From an uncultured Phocaeicola sp. (GTDB lineage: Bacteria; Bacteroidota; Bacteroidia; Bacteroidales; Bacteroidaceae): DNA of 64,000 nucleotides. The notes beneath the pieces are model-generated. The model did no database searches. It worked only from the letters and a program-made list of their open reading frames with translations, and was not told the DNA's origin. A program made the position numbers and the translations under genes. Location of the stretch: assembly GCA_948566455.1 (NCBI GenBank), contig CAOYQO010000011.1, positions 41,966 to 105,965 on the forward strand. The letters run 5' to 3'. Shown one piece after another: positions 23,892 to 33,126 of the stretch. Every line of letters begins with the position of its first letter. Positions within the stretch are counted from its first letter, which is position 1.

Positions 23892-25409
23892 ATGTTGAGA
23901 AAAGCACGTATTATACTGTTCGTTGTCATCTTCGGGCTGATAACTTTTTATTTTCTGGATTTTGCGGAAATATTGCCAAATAGTTTCCACAGACTGGCGC
24001 ATATACAGTTTGTATCGGCATTGATGTCACTCAGTTTTATTATTTTGGCAGTACTGATACTGACCACTTTGTTATTGGGTCGTATCTATTGCTCCACCCT
24101 TTGTCCGATGGGTATCTTTCAGGACATAGTGACCTGGATCTCCAAGAAAACGGCTAAGAAAAAGAAACGTTTCCGCTACTCACCTGCCAGGAATATACTG
24201 CGTTGGGGAGTATTGGGTGTAACGGCTATAGCTTTTCTTTTCGGCTTTACGGTCGTTTTAGGTCTGCTCGATCCTTACAGCGCTTTCGGGCGTATGACGG
24301 CCAATGTGTTTAAACCTGTGTATATGTTAGGGAACAATTTGCTGGAAAGCATATTTTCAAGTTTCAATAACTATACTTTCTATCAGGTGGACGTTTCTCT
24401 CCTGAGCATCTCGTCCTTTATTATCGGACTGTTAACGTTCTTGGTGATTGGCTTTCTGGCATGGAAATACGGACGTACCTGGTGTAACACAATATGCCCG
24501 GTAGGTACGTTGCTTGGCTTTCTGAGTCGCTTCTCACTGTTTAAAGTACGTATCGATACAGAAAAATGCAATCATTGCGGACTGTGTGCCACTAAATGCA
24601 AAGCCTCATGTATTAATAGTCCGGAACAGACTATTGACTACAGTCGTTGCGTAGATTGTTTCGATTGTCTGGGTGAATGTCGCCAGAATGCACTTAGTTA
24701 TACCACCCCCCTCAAAACAGAGAAACAGGTGACTGACGCTTCCAAACGCCGTTTTTTACTTGCCGGGCTGACAACTGCCGCCGCAACTCCTAAAGTTATG
24801 GCACAAGCCCAGAACGTAGCAGCTGCGGCAGCCGGAATGAAAAGTGATAAACGTCAGACGCCTATAACACCGCCGGGATCTATCAGTCAGGAACATTTTC
24901 AGGCACATTGCACCTCGTGCCACCTGTGTGTCAGCAAATGCCCCTCTCATGTACTGAAGCCTGCTTTTATGGAGTATGGTTTAGGGGGAATGATGCAGCC
25001 GACCGTTTTCTTTGAAAAAGGTTTCTGTAATTTTGATTGTACCGTATGCGGGGATGTCTGTCCGAATGGAGCTATCCTGCCATTGACGAAAGAGCAGAAA
25101 CACCTGACACAGATGGGTAAAGTTGTCTTCATCGAAGAGAACTGCATCGTCTACCGTGACGGAACCAGTTGTGGGGCTTGTTCGGAACATTGTCCTACGC
25201 AAGCTCTGTCGATGATTCCTTTCAAGGACGGATTGACAATTCCTCATATAGATACGGAAATTTGTGTAGGTTGTGGCGGTTGTGAATACGTCTGCCCTGC
25301 CCGCCCCTTCCGCGCCGTATACATCGAAGGAAATGCCGTACAGCAAGAGGCTAAACCCTTCACCGATAATCATCAGGAAGAAATTCAGGTGGATGATTTC
25401 GGCTTTTGA
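23892..25409 (+). CDS. Membrane polyferredoxin (NapH/NosR/RnfB-like)
   Basis: 505 aa. The first about 220 residues hold four or five transmembrane helices with the NapH/NosR-type CxxxCP motifs 'CSTLCPMG' and 'CNTICPVG'. Then come ferredoxin repeats: 'CNHCGLCATKCKASC', 'CVDCFDCLGEC', 'CTSCHLCVSKCPSHV', 'CTVCGDVCPNGA', 'CGACSEHCPTQA' and 'CVGCGGCEYVCPARP'. Between the first and second ferredoxin blocks is a Tat-like or linker stretch 'RRFLLAGLTTAAATPKVMAQ'. It should carry electrons across or along the inner membrane to a periplasmic acceptor, for which the Tat-DUF362 protein is the candidate. Last gene of the operon; a terminator follows. Confidence 0.88.
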   Translation: MLRKARIILFVVIFGLITFYFLDFAEILPNSFHRLAHIQFVSALMSLSFIILAVLILTTLLLGRIYCSTLCPMGIFQDIVTWISKKTAKKKKRFRYSPARNILRWGVLGVTAIAFLFGFTVVLGLLDPYSAFGRMTANVFKPVYMLGNNLLESIFSSFNNYTFYQVDVSLLSISSFIIGLLTFLVIGFLAWKYGRTWCNTICPVGTLLGFLSRFSLFKVRIDTEKCNHCGLCATKCKASCINSPEQTIDYSRCVDCFDCLGECRQNALSYTTPLKTEKQVTDASKRRFLLAGLTTAAATPKVMAQAQNVAAAAAGMKSDKRQTPITPPGSISQEHFQAHCTSCHLCVSKCPSHVLKPAFMEYGLGGMMQPTVFFEKGFCNFDCTVCGDVCPNGAILPLTKEQKHLTQMGKVVFIEENCIVYRDGTSCGACSEHCPTQALSMIPFKDGLTIPHIDTEICVGCGGCEYVCPARPFRAVYIEGNAVQQEAKPFTDNHQEEIQVDDFGF

Positions 25410-25432
25410 TTAAATATTTTCCCGATTCCCAC

Positions 25433-25481
25433 TGACGCCTGTCTTCGATTGAATAAATTGGGGGCAGGCGTTGCTTTTTCT
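25433..25481 (+). terminator. Terminator of the polyferredoxin operon
   Basis: ACGCCTG / CAGGCGT stem with a long loop and a TTGCTTTTTC tail, 25 bp after the stop. Confidence 0.65.
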
Positions 25482-25572
25482 CTATACTTAGCACATTTTT
25501 CTCCCTTTTTACTTTCAACCTACAATAAAATCACTAATTTCGTGGCGAACAAATATATGGTAGTTTTTTTAC

Positions 25573-26406
25573 ATGGAGGCAACATCAAATAATTGGTTTA
25601 CGAACAAATATCCTATAGGATATGCTTTGAGCGGTGGTTTTATCAAGGGTTTCGCGCATCTGGGCGTGATGCAGTCATTGTTGGAACATGACATCAAACC
25701 TAATATCCTTTCGGGAGTAAGCGCAGGGGCTTTGGCAGGCGTGTTTTATGCAGACGGCAACGAACCGCATAAAGTGCTGGATTACTTCTCCGGGCATAAG
25801 TTCCAGGACCTGACCAAATTAGTCATACCAAAAGTGGGATTGTTCGAGTTAGGCGAATTTATTGATTTCCTGAAAACCAATCTGAAAGCAAAGACGATGG
25901 AAGAATTGCAAATACCTCTCATCATCACTGCAACCGACCTCGATCACGGACGTGTGGTGCATTTCCACAAAGGGAATATTGCCGAACGTGTGGCAGCTTC
26001 CTGCTGTATGCCTGTCCTCTTCTCTCCTGTAAAAATAGAAGGAACGCATTATGTAGATGGTGGGGTATTTATGAACTTACCTGTATCTACCATCCGGCGT
26101 GTTTGCAGCAAAGTGGTGGCAGTAAATGTTAGTCCGCTACTGGCGCACAAATATAAGATGAATATTGTAAGTATTGCCATGCGTTCCTACCACTTCATGT
26201 TCCGTGCCAATACATTCCCTGAACGGGAAAAAGCGGACTTATTAATAGAACCGTATAACCTGGAGGGATACAGCAATACCGAACTGGAAAAAGCAGAAGA
26301 GATATTTATGCAGGGATACAATGCCGCTAACACTCTTCTGGATCAGTTGAAAGCGGATCAGGGAACCATCTGGAAAGATGAAAGTAATTATCAAATCATA
26401 AAATAA
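25573..26406 (+). CDS. Patatin-like phospholipase
   Basis: 277 aa. Oxyanion segment 'GYALSGGFIKGFAHLGVMQSL', nucleophile Ser in 'ILSGVSAGALAGVFYADG' (GVSAG, about residue 51), and catalytic Asp in 'HYVDGGVFMNLPV' (about residue 160) form the patatin Ser-Asp dyad. The oxyanion loop reads SGGFIKG in place of the common GGGxRG. It should hydrolyse acyl lipids in the cytoplasm or at the membrane face. It lies 8 bp before a GH13 gene and may be co-transcribed, although the functions look unrelated. Confidence 0.9.
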   Translation: MEATSNNWFTNKYPIGYALSGGFIKGFAHLGVMQSLLEHDIKPNILSGVSAGALAGVFYADGNEPHKVLDYFSGHKFQDLTKLVIPKVGLFELGEFIDFLKTNLKAKTMEELQIPLIITATDLDHGRVVHFHKGNIAERVAASCCMPVLFSPVKIEGTHYVDGGVFMNLPVSTIRRVCSKVVAVNVSPLLAHKYKMNIVSIAMRSYHFMFRANTFPEREKADLLIEPYNLEGYSNTELEKAEEIFMQGYNAANTLLDQLKADQGTIWKDESNYQIIK

Positions 26407-26414
26407 AAAATAGA

Positions 26415-28112
26415 ATGGGGAAAGATGAAAAAATGATTATCTATCAAGTGTTTACGCGCTTGTTTGGTAACAATCATAATCACTGCATCAATAACGGGAA
26501 CATAACGGAAAACGGATGCGGTAAAATGGCGGACTTTACAGCCAAGGCACTCAATGAAATAAAGAAGTTGGGAGCCACCCATATTTGGTATACCGGTATC
26601 ATAGAACATGCCACGCAAACGGATTATCGCCGTTACAACATACGTCCCGATCATCCGGCTATTGTTAAGGGAAAAGCAGGCTCTCCTTATGCCATCAAGG
26701 ATTATTATGACGTGGATCCGGACTTGGCAAACGATGTACAGGAACGTATGAAGGAATTTGAAAATCTGGTACAACGTACTCATCGTAGCGGTCTGAAAGT
26801 CATTATTGATTTTGTTCCGAATCATGTTGCCCGCCAATATCATTCGGATGCACAACCTGACGGAACTTCACAGTTGGGTGCAAATGATGATCCTAATTAC
26901 GCTTTCAGCCCATATAATAATTTTTACTATATCCCTCAATCCGAATTGCACGGTCAGTTTGATATGAAAGGATCGGCTGCGGAACCTTATAAAGAATGTC
27001 CTGCCAAGGCTACGGGGAACAATCGTTTCGATGCTTATCCCAATATCACCGACTGGTACGAAACCGTAAAACTGAATTATGGAGTGGACTATCAGAATGG
27101 TGGAACCTGTCACTTCAATCCCACTCCGGACACCTGGACAAAGATGCTGGATATCCTTCTTTTCTGGGCAGACAAGAATATTGACGGTTTTCGTTGTGAT
27201 ATGGCGGAAATGGTTCCGGTTGAGTTCTGGGAATGGGTGATTCCACAAGTGAAAGAGAAGCATCCTGATTTGTTATTCATTGCAGAGGTTTATAATCCGG
27301 CAGAATATCAGAATTACTTATTCCGCGGAAAATTTGATTATCTATATGATAAGGTAGGGCTTTATGATACGCTTCGCAATGTGATTTGCGGCTATGATTC
27401 GGCTATGGCCATTACCCGTTCCTGGCAAAGTCTGGGTGGCATCGAGAAACGGATGATGAATTTCCTGGAGAACCATGACGAACAGCGCATTGCTTCTGAT
27501 TTCTTCGCCGGAAATCCGCGTAAAGCCATTCCGGGATTGATTGTTTCAGCTTGTATGAATACCAATCCGATGATGATTTATTTCGGGCAAGAATTCGGTG
27601 AACTGGGCATGGATAGTGAAGGTTTCAGTGGCAGAGACGGGCGTACCACTATTTTTGATTATTGGAGCGTGGATACCATTCGTCGCTGGCGGAATGGTGG
27701 GAAGTTCGATGGCAAGATGCTGACGGAAGACCAAAAACACATCTATAGTATCTACCAACGCATCCTGACGCTTTGCAACAAAGAAAAAGCAATCACTGAA
27801 GGAGAATTCTTCGATCTGATGTATGCCAACACAAATGGCTGGCGCTTCAATGAGCATAAGCAATACACATTCTTGCGCAAAGCTGGAAAAGAATTGTTGT
27901 TCATTATCGTGAACTTTGACCACATTTCAGTAGATGTAGCTATCAATGTGCCTTCTCATGCCTTTGACTTCCTGCAAATACCGCAGATGGATATTTATCC
28001 GGCAGTAGATTTGTTAACCGGAAAGACGGAAAGTATTAGTTTGCTGCCTTATAAGGCTACGGAAATCTCAGTAGAGGGATACAGTGGAAAGATGTTGAAA
28101 ATCAAGCTATAA
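26415..28112 (+). CDS. GH13 alpha-amylase-family glycoside hydrolase
   Basis: 565 aa, no signal peptide, so cytoplasmic. The (beta/alpha)8 barrel shows GH13 regions: 'LKVIIDFVPNHVARQ' (region I), 'IDGFRCDMAEMVPVEFW' with the nucleophile Asp at about 262 (region II), 'LLFIAEVYNPAEY' with the acid/base Glu at about 290 (region III) and 'MNFLENHDEQRIASD' with the third Asp (region IV). The N-terminus starts directly with 'MIIYQVFTRLFGN', and a Met at 26433 is an alternative start. Likely acts on intracellular alpha-glucans or maltodextrins, as does the branching enzyme 1.7 kb downstream. Confidence 0.92.
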   Translation: MGKDEKMIIYQVFTRLFGNNHNHCINNGNITENGCGKMADFTAKALNEIKKLGATHIWYTGIIEHATQTDYRRYNIRPDHPAIVKGKAGSPYAIKDYYDVDPDLANDVQERMKEFENLVQRTHRSGLKVIIDFVPNHVARQYHSDAQPDGTSQLGANDDPNYAFSPYNNFYYIPQSELHGQFDMKGSAAEPYKECPAKATGNNRFDAYPNITDWYETVKLNYGVDYQNGGTCHFNPTPDTWTKMLDILLFWADKNIDGFRCDMAEMVPVEFWEWVIPQVKEKHPDLLFIAEVYNPAEYQNYLFRGKFDYLYDKVGLYDTLRNVICGYDSAMAITRSWQSLGGIEKRMMNFLENHDEQRIASDFFAGNPRKAIPGLIVSACMNTNPMMIYFGQEFGELGMDSEGFSGRDGRTTIFDYWSVDTIRRWRNGGKFDGKMLTEDQKHIYSIYQRILTLCNKEKAITEGEFFDLMYANTNGWRFNEHKQYTFLRKAGKELLFIIVNFDHISVDVAINVPSHAFDFLQIPQMDIYPAVDLLTGKTESISLLPYKATEISVEGYSGKMLKIKL

Positions 28113-28122
28113 TAAGATTTCT

Positions 28123-28156
28123 ACCACGGAGTTCTGTTCTACTCCGTGGTTCTTTC
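28123..28156. terminator. Terminator between convergent genes
   Basis: Perfect 10-bp stem ACCACGGAGT / ACTCCGTGGT, 8-nt loop, then TCTTT. The last codons of the leftward gene at 28139 lie inside the right arm. Confidence 0.8.
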
Positions 28157-28375
28157 TCCTTCCAGTTTTTCCTTCAGTCTGTACAGACGCGTAATGGCTG
28201 GATTGTAAAACTCATCCGGATAATGCGCTTTGATATCGTTTATATTTGCCACTACGTATTGTCTAAGATTCACAATCTTTTCGGCCTCACTTAGTTGTAA
28301 CTCTTTGGGTAACTGTGCGTGCTCAGCCCACTTCATCAGGGCATTCACACTTTCCTCATCATACTTATATTCCAT
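28139..28375 (-). CDS. Small hypothetical helical protein
   Basis: 78 aa, charged and helical: 'EESVNALMKWAEHAQLPKELQLSEAEKIVNLRQYVVANINDIKAHYPDEFYNPAITRLYRLKEKLE'-type sequence with pairs of helices (only parts cited: LMKWAEHAQLPKELQ, NINDIKAHYPDEF, AITRLYRLKEKLE). The regular pattern and the full-length helices argue for a real gene, of a kind common in Bacteroides. Family not recognised with certainty. Its stop codon lies inside the terminator stem shared with the GH13 gene. Confidence 0.7.
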   Translation of the reverse strand: MEYKYDEESVNALMKWAEHAQLPKELQLSEAEKIVNLRQYVVANINDIKAHYPDEFYNPAITRLYRLKEKLEGERTTE

Positions 28376-28439
28376 ATGTTCGTATAATTTTTCTACAAAG
28401 ATATAAACAAATGATAAAAATACACATACCCCTTCGAAC

Positions 28440-28610
28440 TTTTTCTGTGGAGGCGTGTTATATTATTGTGTTTTTCATAGTATTAGATATAAGATTAATT
28501 AAAGGAGACTGTACCCGCTTGTGATAAGTAAGTACATCAAAAACAGAAGCGTCTGTTTGATTGATAAATGTGTAAGGAGCATCGGTTTACCAGAGCCGAT
28601 GCTTTTTTTG
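28440..28610 (+). ncRNA. Candidate small RNA with terminator
   Basis: In the 300-bp gap 28376-28675 there is an orphan Rho-independent terminator (GCATCGG / CCGATGC, then a T7 run, 28579-28610) that no plus-strand gene explains. A second hairpin AAACAGA-AGCG-TCTGTTT (28541-28558) stands just before it. Two consecutive stem-loops ending in a U-run suggest a short transcript; the 5' end and promoter are not clear. Downstream, TAATTTTG (28644-28651) is the likely -7 box of the next gene. Confidence 0.35.
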
Positions 28611-28675
28611 TCCCTCTTTGTAGCATGTTAGGAAAATTATGCGTAATTTTGTCAGATAATAAGGAAAATACCAAT

Positions 28676-29341
28676 ATGAACATCCCTGTTATTTTTCAAT
28701 TCTTAAAAGAAGTGTCCGCTAACAATAACCGCGAATGGTTCAATGCTCATAAGGACTTATATGAAGAAGCCCGTGGGGAATTTGAGAACCTGTTATCGGC
28801 TATAATTACCCGTATCTCGCTTTTCGATGAAAGTATTCGTGGCGTTCAAGTCAAAGACTGTACTTACCGGATTTATCGTGATACGCGCTTTTCGCAGGAC
28901 AAGACCCCGTATAAAACTCATTTGGGCGGATACATCAACGCCCGCGGTAAGAAATCAGACCACTGCGGTTACTATGTTCACATTGAACCGGGCAACTGTC
29001 TGTTGGCAGGTGGTAGCTATTGCCTGCCTCCTAAGACGTTGAAAGCCGTGCGACAGGCAGTGTATGATAACATAGACGAATTTCGCGGTATAGTTGAAAA
29101 TCCGGATTTCAAGCAATACTTCCCGGTAATAGGCGAAGATTTCCTGAAAACAGCTCCCAAAGGGTTTCCAAAGGATTTTGAATATGTACAATATCTGAAA
29201 TGCAAGGAATATACCTGTTACTGCAATCAACCGGACAGCTTCTTTCTGGCATCCGATTGCGTGGATCGTACGGCGGAAATCTTCAAGCAAATGAAACCTT
29301 TTGCTGATTTCCTGAACTACACGATTGACGACTTTGAATAA
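28676..29341 (+). CDS. DUF2461 family protein
   Basis: 221 aa from the Met at 28676: 'IFQFLKEVSANNNREWFNAHKDLYEEAR', 'YRIYRDTRFSQDKTPYKTHLGGYI', 'GYYVHIEPGNCLLAGGSYCLPP' and a C-terminal 'IFKQMKPFADFLNYTI'. This is the DUF2461 pattern; the function of the family is unknown. The frame extends upstream to 28568 but runs through the T-rich terminator tail and the -7 element, so the later start is chosen. Confidence 0.87.
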   Translation: MNIPVIFQFLKEVSANNNREWFNAHKDLYEEARGEFENLLSAIITRISLFDESIRGVQVKDCTYRIYRDTRFSQDKTPYKTHLGGYINARGKKSDHCGYYVHIEPGNCLLAGGSYCLPPKTLKAVRQAVYDNIDEFRGIVENPDFKQYFPVIGEDFLKTAPKGFPKDFEYVQYLKCKEYTCYCNQPDSFFLASDCVDRTAEIFKQMKPFADFLNYTIDDFE

Positions 29342-29380
29342 AATTTGATAATAATATAACTAACTTAAAACATTAAAGCT

Positions 29381-29827
29381 ATGGTAGTAGATAGATTAGA
29401 AAATTTAGAAAAATATGCATCGTTGAACCCCTTGTTCGCCCAAGCTATTGAATTCTTGCAATCGCATGACTTGAACGCAATGGAAGTTGGCAAAACCGAA
29501 CTGAAAGGTAAAGACTTGGTTGTAAACGTAGCTCAAACTACCCCTAAAGCTAAAGAACAAGCCAAACTGGAAACACACAATGAATTTATAGATATCCAGA
29601 TTCCTCTCTCCGGTGCGGAAGTAATGGGCTATACCGCAGGAAAAGATTGCGTACCGGCTGATGCTCCCTACAATGCAGAGAAAGATATTACTTTCTTCGA
29701 AGGACTGGCTGAAACTTATATCACTGTAAAACCTGGAATGTTTGCTATATTCTTCCCTCAAGACGGACATGCTCCCGGCATTTCTCCTGACGGTGTGAAG
29801 AAAGTCATTGTGAAAGTGAAAGCATAA
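29381..29827 (+). CDS. YhcH/YjgK/YiaL family protein
   Basis: 148 aa, cupin-like DUF386 fold: 'LETHNEFIDIQIPLSGAEVMGY', 'ITFFEGLAETYITVKPGMFAIFFPQDGHAPGIS' and 'KKVIVKVKA'. The His/Glu residues in 'ETHNEFIDI' and 'FPQDGHAPG' form the metal site. Relatives (YiaL, NanQ/YhcH) act on sugars such as sialic acid anomers or dehydrated sugars; the specific substrate here is unknown. Lies 29 bp before glgB and may be co-transcribed with it. Confidence 0.88.
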   Translation: MVVDRLENLEKYASLNPLFAQAIEFLQSHDLNAMEVGKTELKGKDLVVNVAQTTPKAKEQAKLETHNEFIDIQIPLSGAEVMGYTAGKDCVPADAPYNAEKDITFFEGLAETYITVKPGMFAIFFPQDGHAPGISPDGVKKVIVKVKA

Positions 29828-29856
29828 TAATCCAATCAATCAAAAACTCATCCTTT

Positions 29857-31866
29857 ATGGAAACATTGAATTTGATCAAAAACGACCCCTGGCTGGAACC
29901 TTTCGAAGATGCCATCAAAGGCCGTCATCAGCATGTATTAGACAAAGAGGCTGAACTGACGAACAAAGGGAAACAGACTTTGTCTGATTTTGCCTCGGGA
30001 TATTTATATTTCGGACTTCACCGTACTGCTGACGGCTGGATTTTCCGTGAATGGGCACCCAACGCCACAGAAATATTTATGGTGGGCACATTCAATGAAT
30101 GGAAAGAACTAAAGAAATATAGTCTGAAACGTAAGGATTATGGTGTTTGGGAAATCAAACTTCCGGCAGATGCCATGAGACACGGAGACTTATACAAACT
30201 CATTGTACATTGGGAAGGTGGTTGTGGAGAACGTATTCCTGCCTGGACAACACGAGTGGTACAGGACGAACATACCAAGATTTTCAGTGCACAGGTCTGG
30301 GCACCGGAAAAGCCATATAAAGTTAAGAAGCGTACATTTAAACCTAATACGGATCCTTTGCTTATCTACGAATGCCATATCGGTATGGCACAACAGGAAG
30401 AAAAAGTAGGAACTTATAATGAGTTCCGTGAAAAAACTCTTCCACGCATTGCTAAAGCCGGATACAATTGCATTCAAATCATGGCAATCCAGGAACATCC
30501 CTATTATGGTAGTTTCGGTTACCATGTATCCAGTTTCTTTGCCGCTTCTTCCCGTTTCGGTACTCCGGAAGAACTGAAAGAGTTGATCGATACTGCACAC
30601 GGATTGGGCATTGCAGTGATTATGGACATCGTTCATTCTCATGCAGTAAAGAATGAAGTGGAAGGCTTGGGCAATTTTGCCGGTGATCCGAATCAATACT
30701 TCTACCCTGGTGCTCGACGTGAACACCCGGCTTGGGACTCACTTTGTTTCGACTATGGAAAAAATGAAGTGATTCATTTCCTTCTCTCCAACTGTAAGTA
30801 CTGGCTTGAGGAATACGGATTCGACGGTTTCCGCTTTGATGGTGTAACATCTATGCTCTATTACAGTCACGGATTGGGTGAAGCTTTCTGTAACTATGGA
30901 GACTACTTCAATGGCCATCAGGATGACAATGCCATTTGCTACCTGACACTTGCCAACAAACTTATCCACGAAGTAAATTCCAAAGCAATAACGATTGCTG
31001 AAGAAGTATCGGGAATGCCCGGTCTTGCTGCTAAAGTTGAAGATGGAGGCTATGGTTTTGACTACCGTATGGCAATGAATATCCCCGATTATTGGATCAA
31101 GACCATCAAAGAAAAAATAGACGAAGATTGGAAACCCTCCAGCATGTTCTGGGAAGTAACCAATCGTCGTAAAGATGAAAAGACCATATCTTATGCAGAA
31201 AGTCACGACCAGGCATTGGTGGGCGATAAGACGATTATCTTCCGTTTGATAGATGCCGATATGTACTGGCATATGCAGAAAGGTGATGAAAACTATACTG
31301 TGAATCGTGGTATTGCCCTCCACAAGATGATACGTTTACTGACTTCAAGTACTATCAATGGTGGTTACCTTAACTTCATGGGCAACGAATTCGGTCATCC
31401 TGAATGGATTGATTTTCCACGCGAAGGTAATGGATGGTCATGCAAGTATGCCCGCCGTCAGTGGGATCTGGTGGATAACAAAAATCTTACTTACCACTAT
31501 ATGGCCGACTTTGATGCTGATATGCTCAAAATCATTAAGAGTGTGAAAGCTTTCCAGACAACACCTGTTCAGGAAATCTGGCACAATGACGGTGATCAGG
31601 TATTGGCATACATGCGTAAGGATTATGTCTTTGTGTTCAACTTCAATCCGAAACAGTCATTTACCGATTATGGTTTCTTGGTTTCTCCGGGCACATATGA
31701 AGTAGTATTGAATACTGATAATCCTGCTTATGGCGGTAATGGATTGACTGATGACACTGTAAAACATTTCACTATTGCTGATCCTCTTTATGAAAAAGAG
31801 AAAAAGGAATGGTTGAAGTTATATATTCCTGCCCGGACAGCAGTAGTATTGAAGAAAACAAAATAA
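29857..31866 (+). CDS. glgB: 1,4-alpha-glucan branching enzyme (GH13)
   Basis: Introduces alpha-1,6 branches during glycogen synthesis. 669 aa: N-terminal CBM48 ('GWIFREWAPNATEIFMVGTFNEW'), then the GH13 barrel with 'IAVIMDIVHSHAVKN' (region I), 'FDGFRFDGVTSMLYYSHG' with the nucleophile Asp at about 328 (region II), 'ITIAEEVSGMPGL' with the acid Glu (region III) and 'SYAESHDQALVG' (region IV), then a C-terminal beta-domain. The close relation to eukaryote-type branching enzymes ('LNFMGNEFGHPEWIDFPREGNGWS') is usual for Bacteroides. Followed by a strong terminator. Confidence 0.96.
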   Translation: METLNLIKNDPWLEPFEDAIKGRHQHVLDKEAELTNKGKQTLSDFASGYLYFGLHRTADGWIFREWAPNATEIFMVGTFNEWKELKKYSLKRKDYGVWEIKLPADAMRHGDLYKLIVHWEGGCGERIPAWTTRVVQDEHTKIFSAQVWAPEKPYKVKKRTFKPNTDPLLIYECHIGMAQQEEKVGTYNEFREKTLPRIAKAGYNCIQIMAIQEHPYYGSFGYHVSSFFAASSRFGTPEELKELIDTAHGLGIAVIMDIVHSHAVKNEVEGLGNFAGDPNQYFYPGARREHPAWDSLCFDYGKNEVIHFLLSNCKYWLEEYGFDGFRFDGVTSMLYYSHGLGEAFCNYGDYFNGHQDDNAICYLTLANKLIHEVNSKAITIAEEVSGMPGLAAKVEDGGYGFDYRMAMNIPDYWIKTIKEKIDEDWKPSSMFWEVTNRRKDEKTISYAESHDQALVGDKTIIFRLIDADMYWHMQKGDENYTVNRGIALHKMIRLLTSSTINGGYLNFMGNEFGHPEWIDFPREGNGWSCKYARRQWDLVDNKNLTYHYMADFDADMLKIIKSVKAFQTTPVQEIWHNDGDQVLAYMRKDYVFVFNFNPKQSFTDYGFLVSPGTYEVVLNTDNPAYGGNGLTDDTVKHFTIADPLYEKEKKEWLKLYIPARTAVVLKKTK

Positions 31867-31885
31867 ATAATATACCATAAATAAG

Positions 31886-31923
31886 AAAGCCGTGTCGGGA
31901 AATTCCAACACGGCTTTTTTTCT
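31886..31923. terminator. Terminator after glgB
   Basis: AAAGCCGTGT / ACACGGCTTT stem, 12-nt loop, long T-run; lies between convergent genes. Confidence 0.88.
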
Positions 31924-31935
31924 TTTTTCGATAGA

Positions 31936-32691
31936 TTATTTCAATTGCGCTTCAATTTGCGGCAATAGTTTCTTAATATTATCTATCATACTTTTTTCAC
32001 GAGGTTTGTCTGCCGAGAGTAAGGGGAGTGCACGTTCCAGATACGTTTTAGCATTCTGGAAGTTCTTGTCGGCAATTTCTTTCTGTGCATCGTACTTAGC
32101 TTTATCTGAATTAGCTAATGGTGCTGCATTCTTCAGAACTAAAGCTGCCTTATTATAAGAAAGCGTACCCAAGCTGTACAATGCGTTGGTATTCTTTTCA
32201 TCGTCAGCAAGTACTTGTTTGAAAGCTTCTTCTGCATCATCCAGTTTATTAGCCTTTTGCGCTTTAATACCGGCATTCAGATAATAATTAGCATGAAGTC
32301 TTTTCAATGTCTTGTTTTCCGGAGCCGCTTCTATACCCTCTTTCAGAGTAGCAAGATACTCACTGTCTTTTTTCAAATCCTTCAATGCACCGGCTTTACC
32401 TACATATGCATTTCCCAGATTATATTTCTTTTGAATAGCAATATCAAAATACTTGAGAGCATCTTCCGGTTTTTTGATTTTATCGGCACAGACGCCGCAG
32501 TTGTAAGCGATAACAGAGTCCTGATTGTTTGTCTGTGTCAAGTAGGTACTGAATTTTGTAAATGCTTCCTGGTAATTTTTAGCTTCGAGTGCTGCCTTTC
32601 CTTCGTTAATCAGATTTCCAGGGTCCGTAGTTTGTGCAAAAAAGTTAGTTGCTGCACAGCAAAGTGCAATGGATAACAAAAATTTTTTCAT
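31936..32691 (-). CDS. Periplasmic tetratricopeptide-repeat protein
   Basis: 251 aa. Cleavable signal peptide (MKKFLLSIALCCAATNFFA-Q), then four or five TPR units, for example 'GKAALEAKNYQEAFTKFSTYL', 'AYNCGVCADKIKKPEDALKYF', 'NKLDDAEEAFKQVLADDEKNT' and 'YLERALPLL'. TPR proteins mediate protein-protein contacts; its partner is not evident. Single leftward gene; it appears to be the last host gene before the prophage. Confidence 0.85.
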   Translation of the reverse strand: MKKFLLSIALCCAATNFFAQTTDPGNLINEGKAALEAKNYQEAFTKFSTYLTQTNNQDSVIAYNCGVCADKIKKPEDALKYFDIAIQKKYNLGNAYVGKAGALKDLKKDSEYLATLKEGIEAAPENKTLKRLHANYYLNAGIKAQKANKLDDAEEAFKQVLADDEKNTNALYSLGTLSYNKAALVLKNAAPLANSDKAKYDAQKEIADKNFQNAKTYLERALPLLSADKPREKSMIDNIKKLLPQIEAQLK

Positions 32692-33126
32692 GTGCTTTAA
32701 ATTTTAAAAGTTGATATCCCAAAATTAGTGTTCATAGCTATAGAAGCAAAACCATTTTAACTTTTTTGTAGTTTTTAGGACAGATGTAACAAATGTTATT
32801 TTACGTAAAATTCGAGGTGGGCTGTCTACAGAATAATAGCATGAGAAAAACGAATTATGTGCCTAATCAGAATAGATTATCTTTAGAATGAAAATAAATC
32901 ATACAGGAAAGTTACTGTATTGTCTAAAACTACGTTAATTACTAAAACAAAAAAGTCACAAATGCTTATCTATTAGCGATTTGTGACTTTTCTATGTGAT
33001 TCCGTTGCCACTACTTTTTTTATTGGCTGATAGTCAGTTGTATATCTTTTGTTACCTAAATTACTTTTAGAGGAGTAGGTTTTAACCTATCCAAACAGGT
33101 TTAAGGACCTATTGATCTTTCTCGTA
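32692..33126. other. Intergenic region holding the likely left prophage boundary
   Basis: 435 bp without a gene, between the host TPR gene and the first phage gene. It contains a strong hairpin at 32951-32991 and the small dyad TAGGTT-TT-AACCTA (33076-33089). The left attachment site should be here, but the right one is outside the window, so the core cannot be defined. Confidence 0.4.
32951..32991. terminator. Bidirectional terminator at the prophage edge
   Basis: Perfect 13-bp stem AAAAGTCACAAAT / ATTTGTGACTTTT with A- and T-runs on its flanks. It would end leftward phage transcription before the host gene. Confidence 0.75.
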
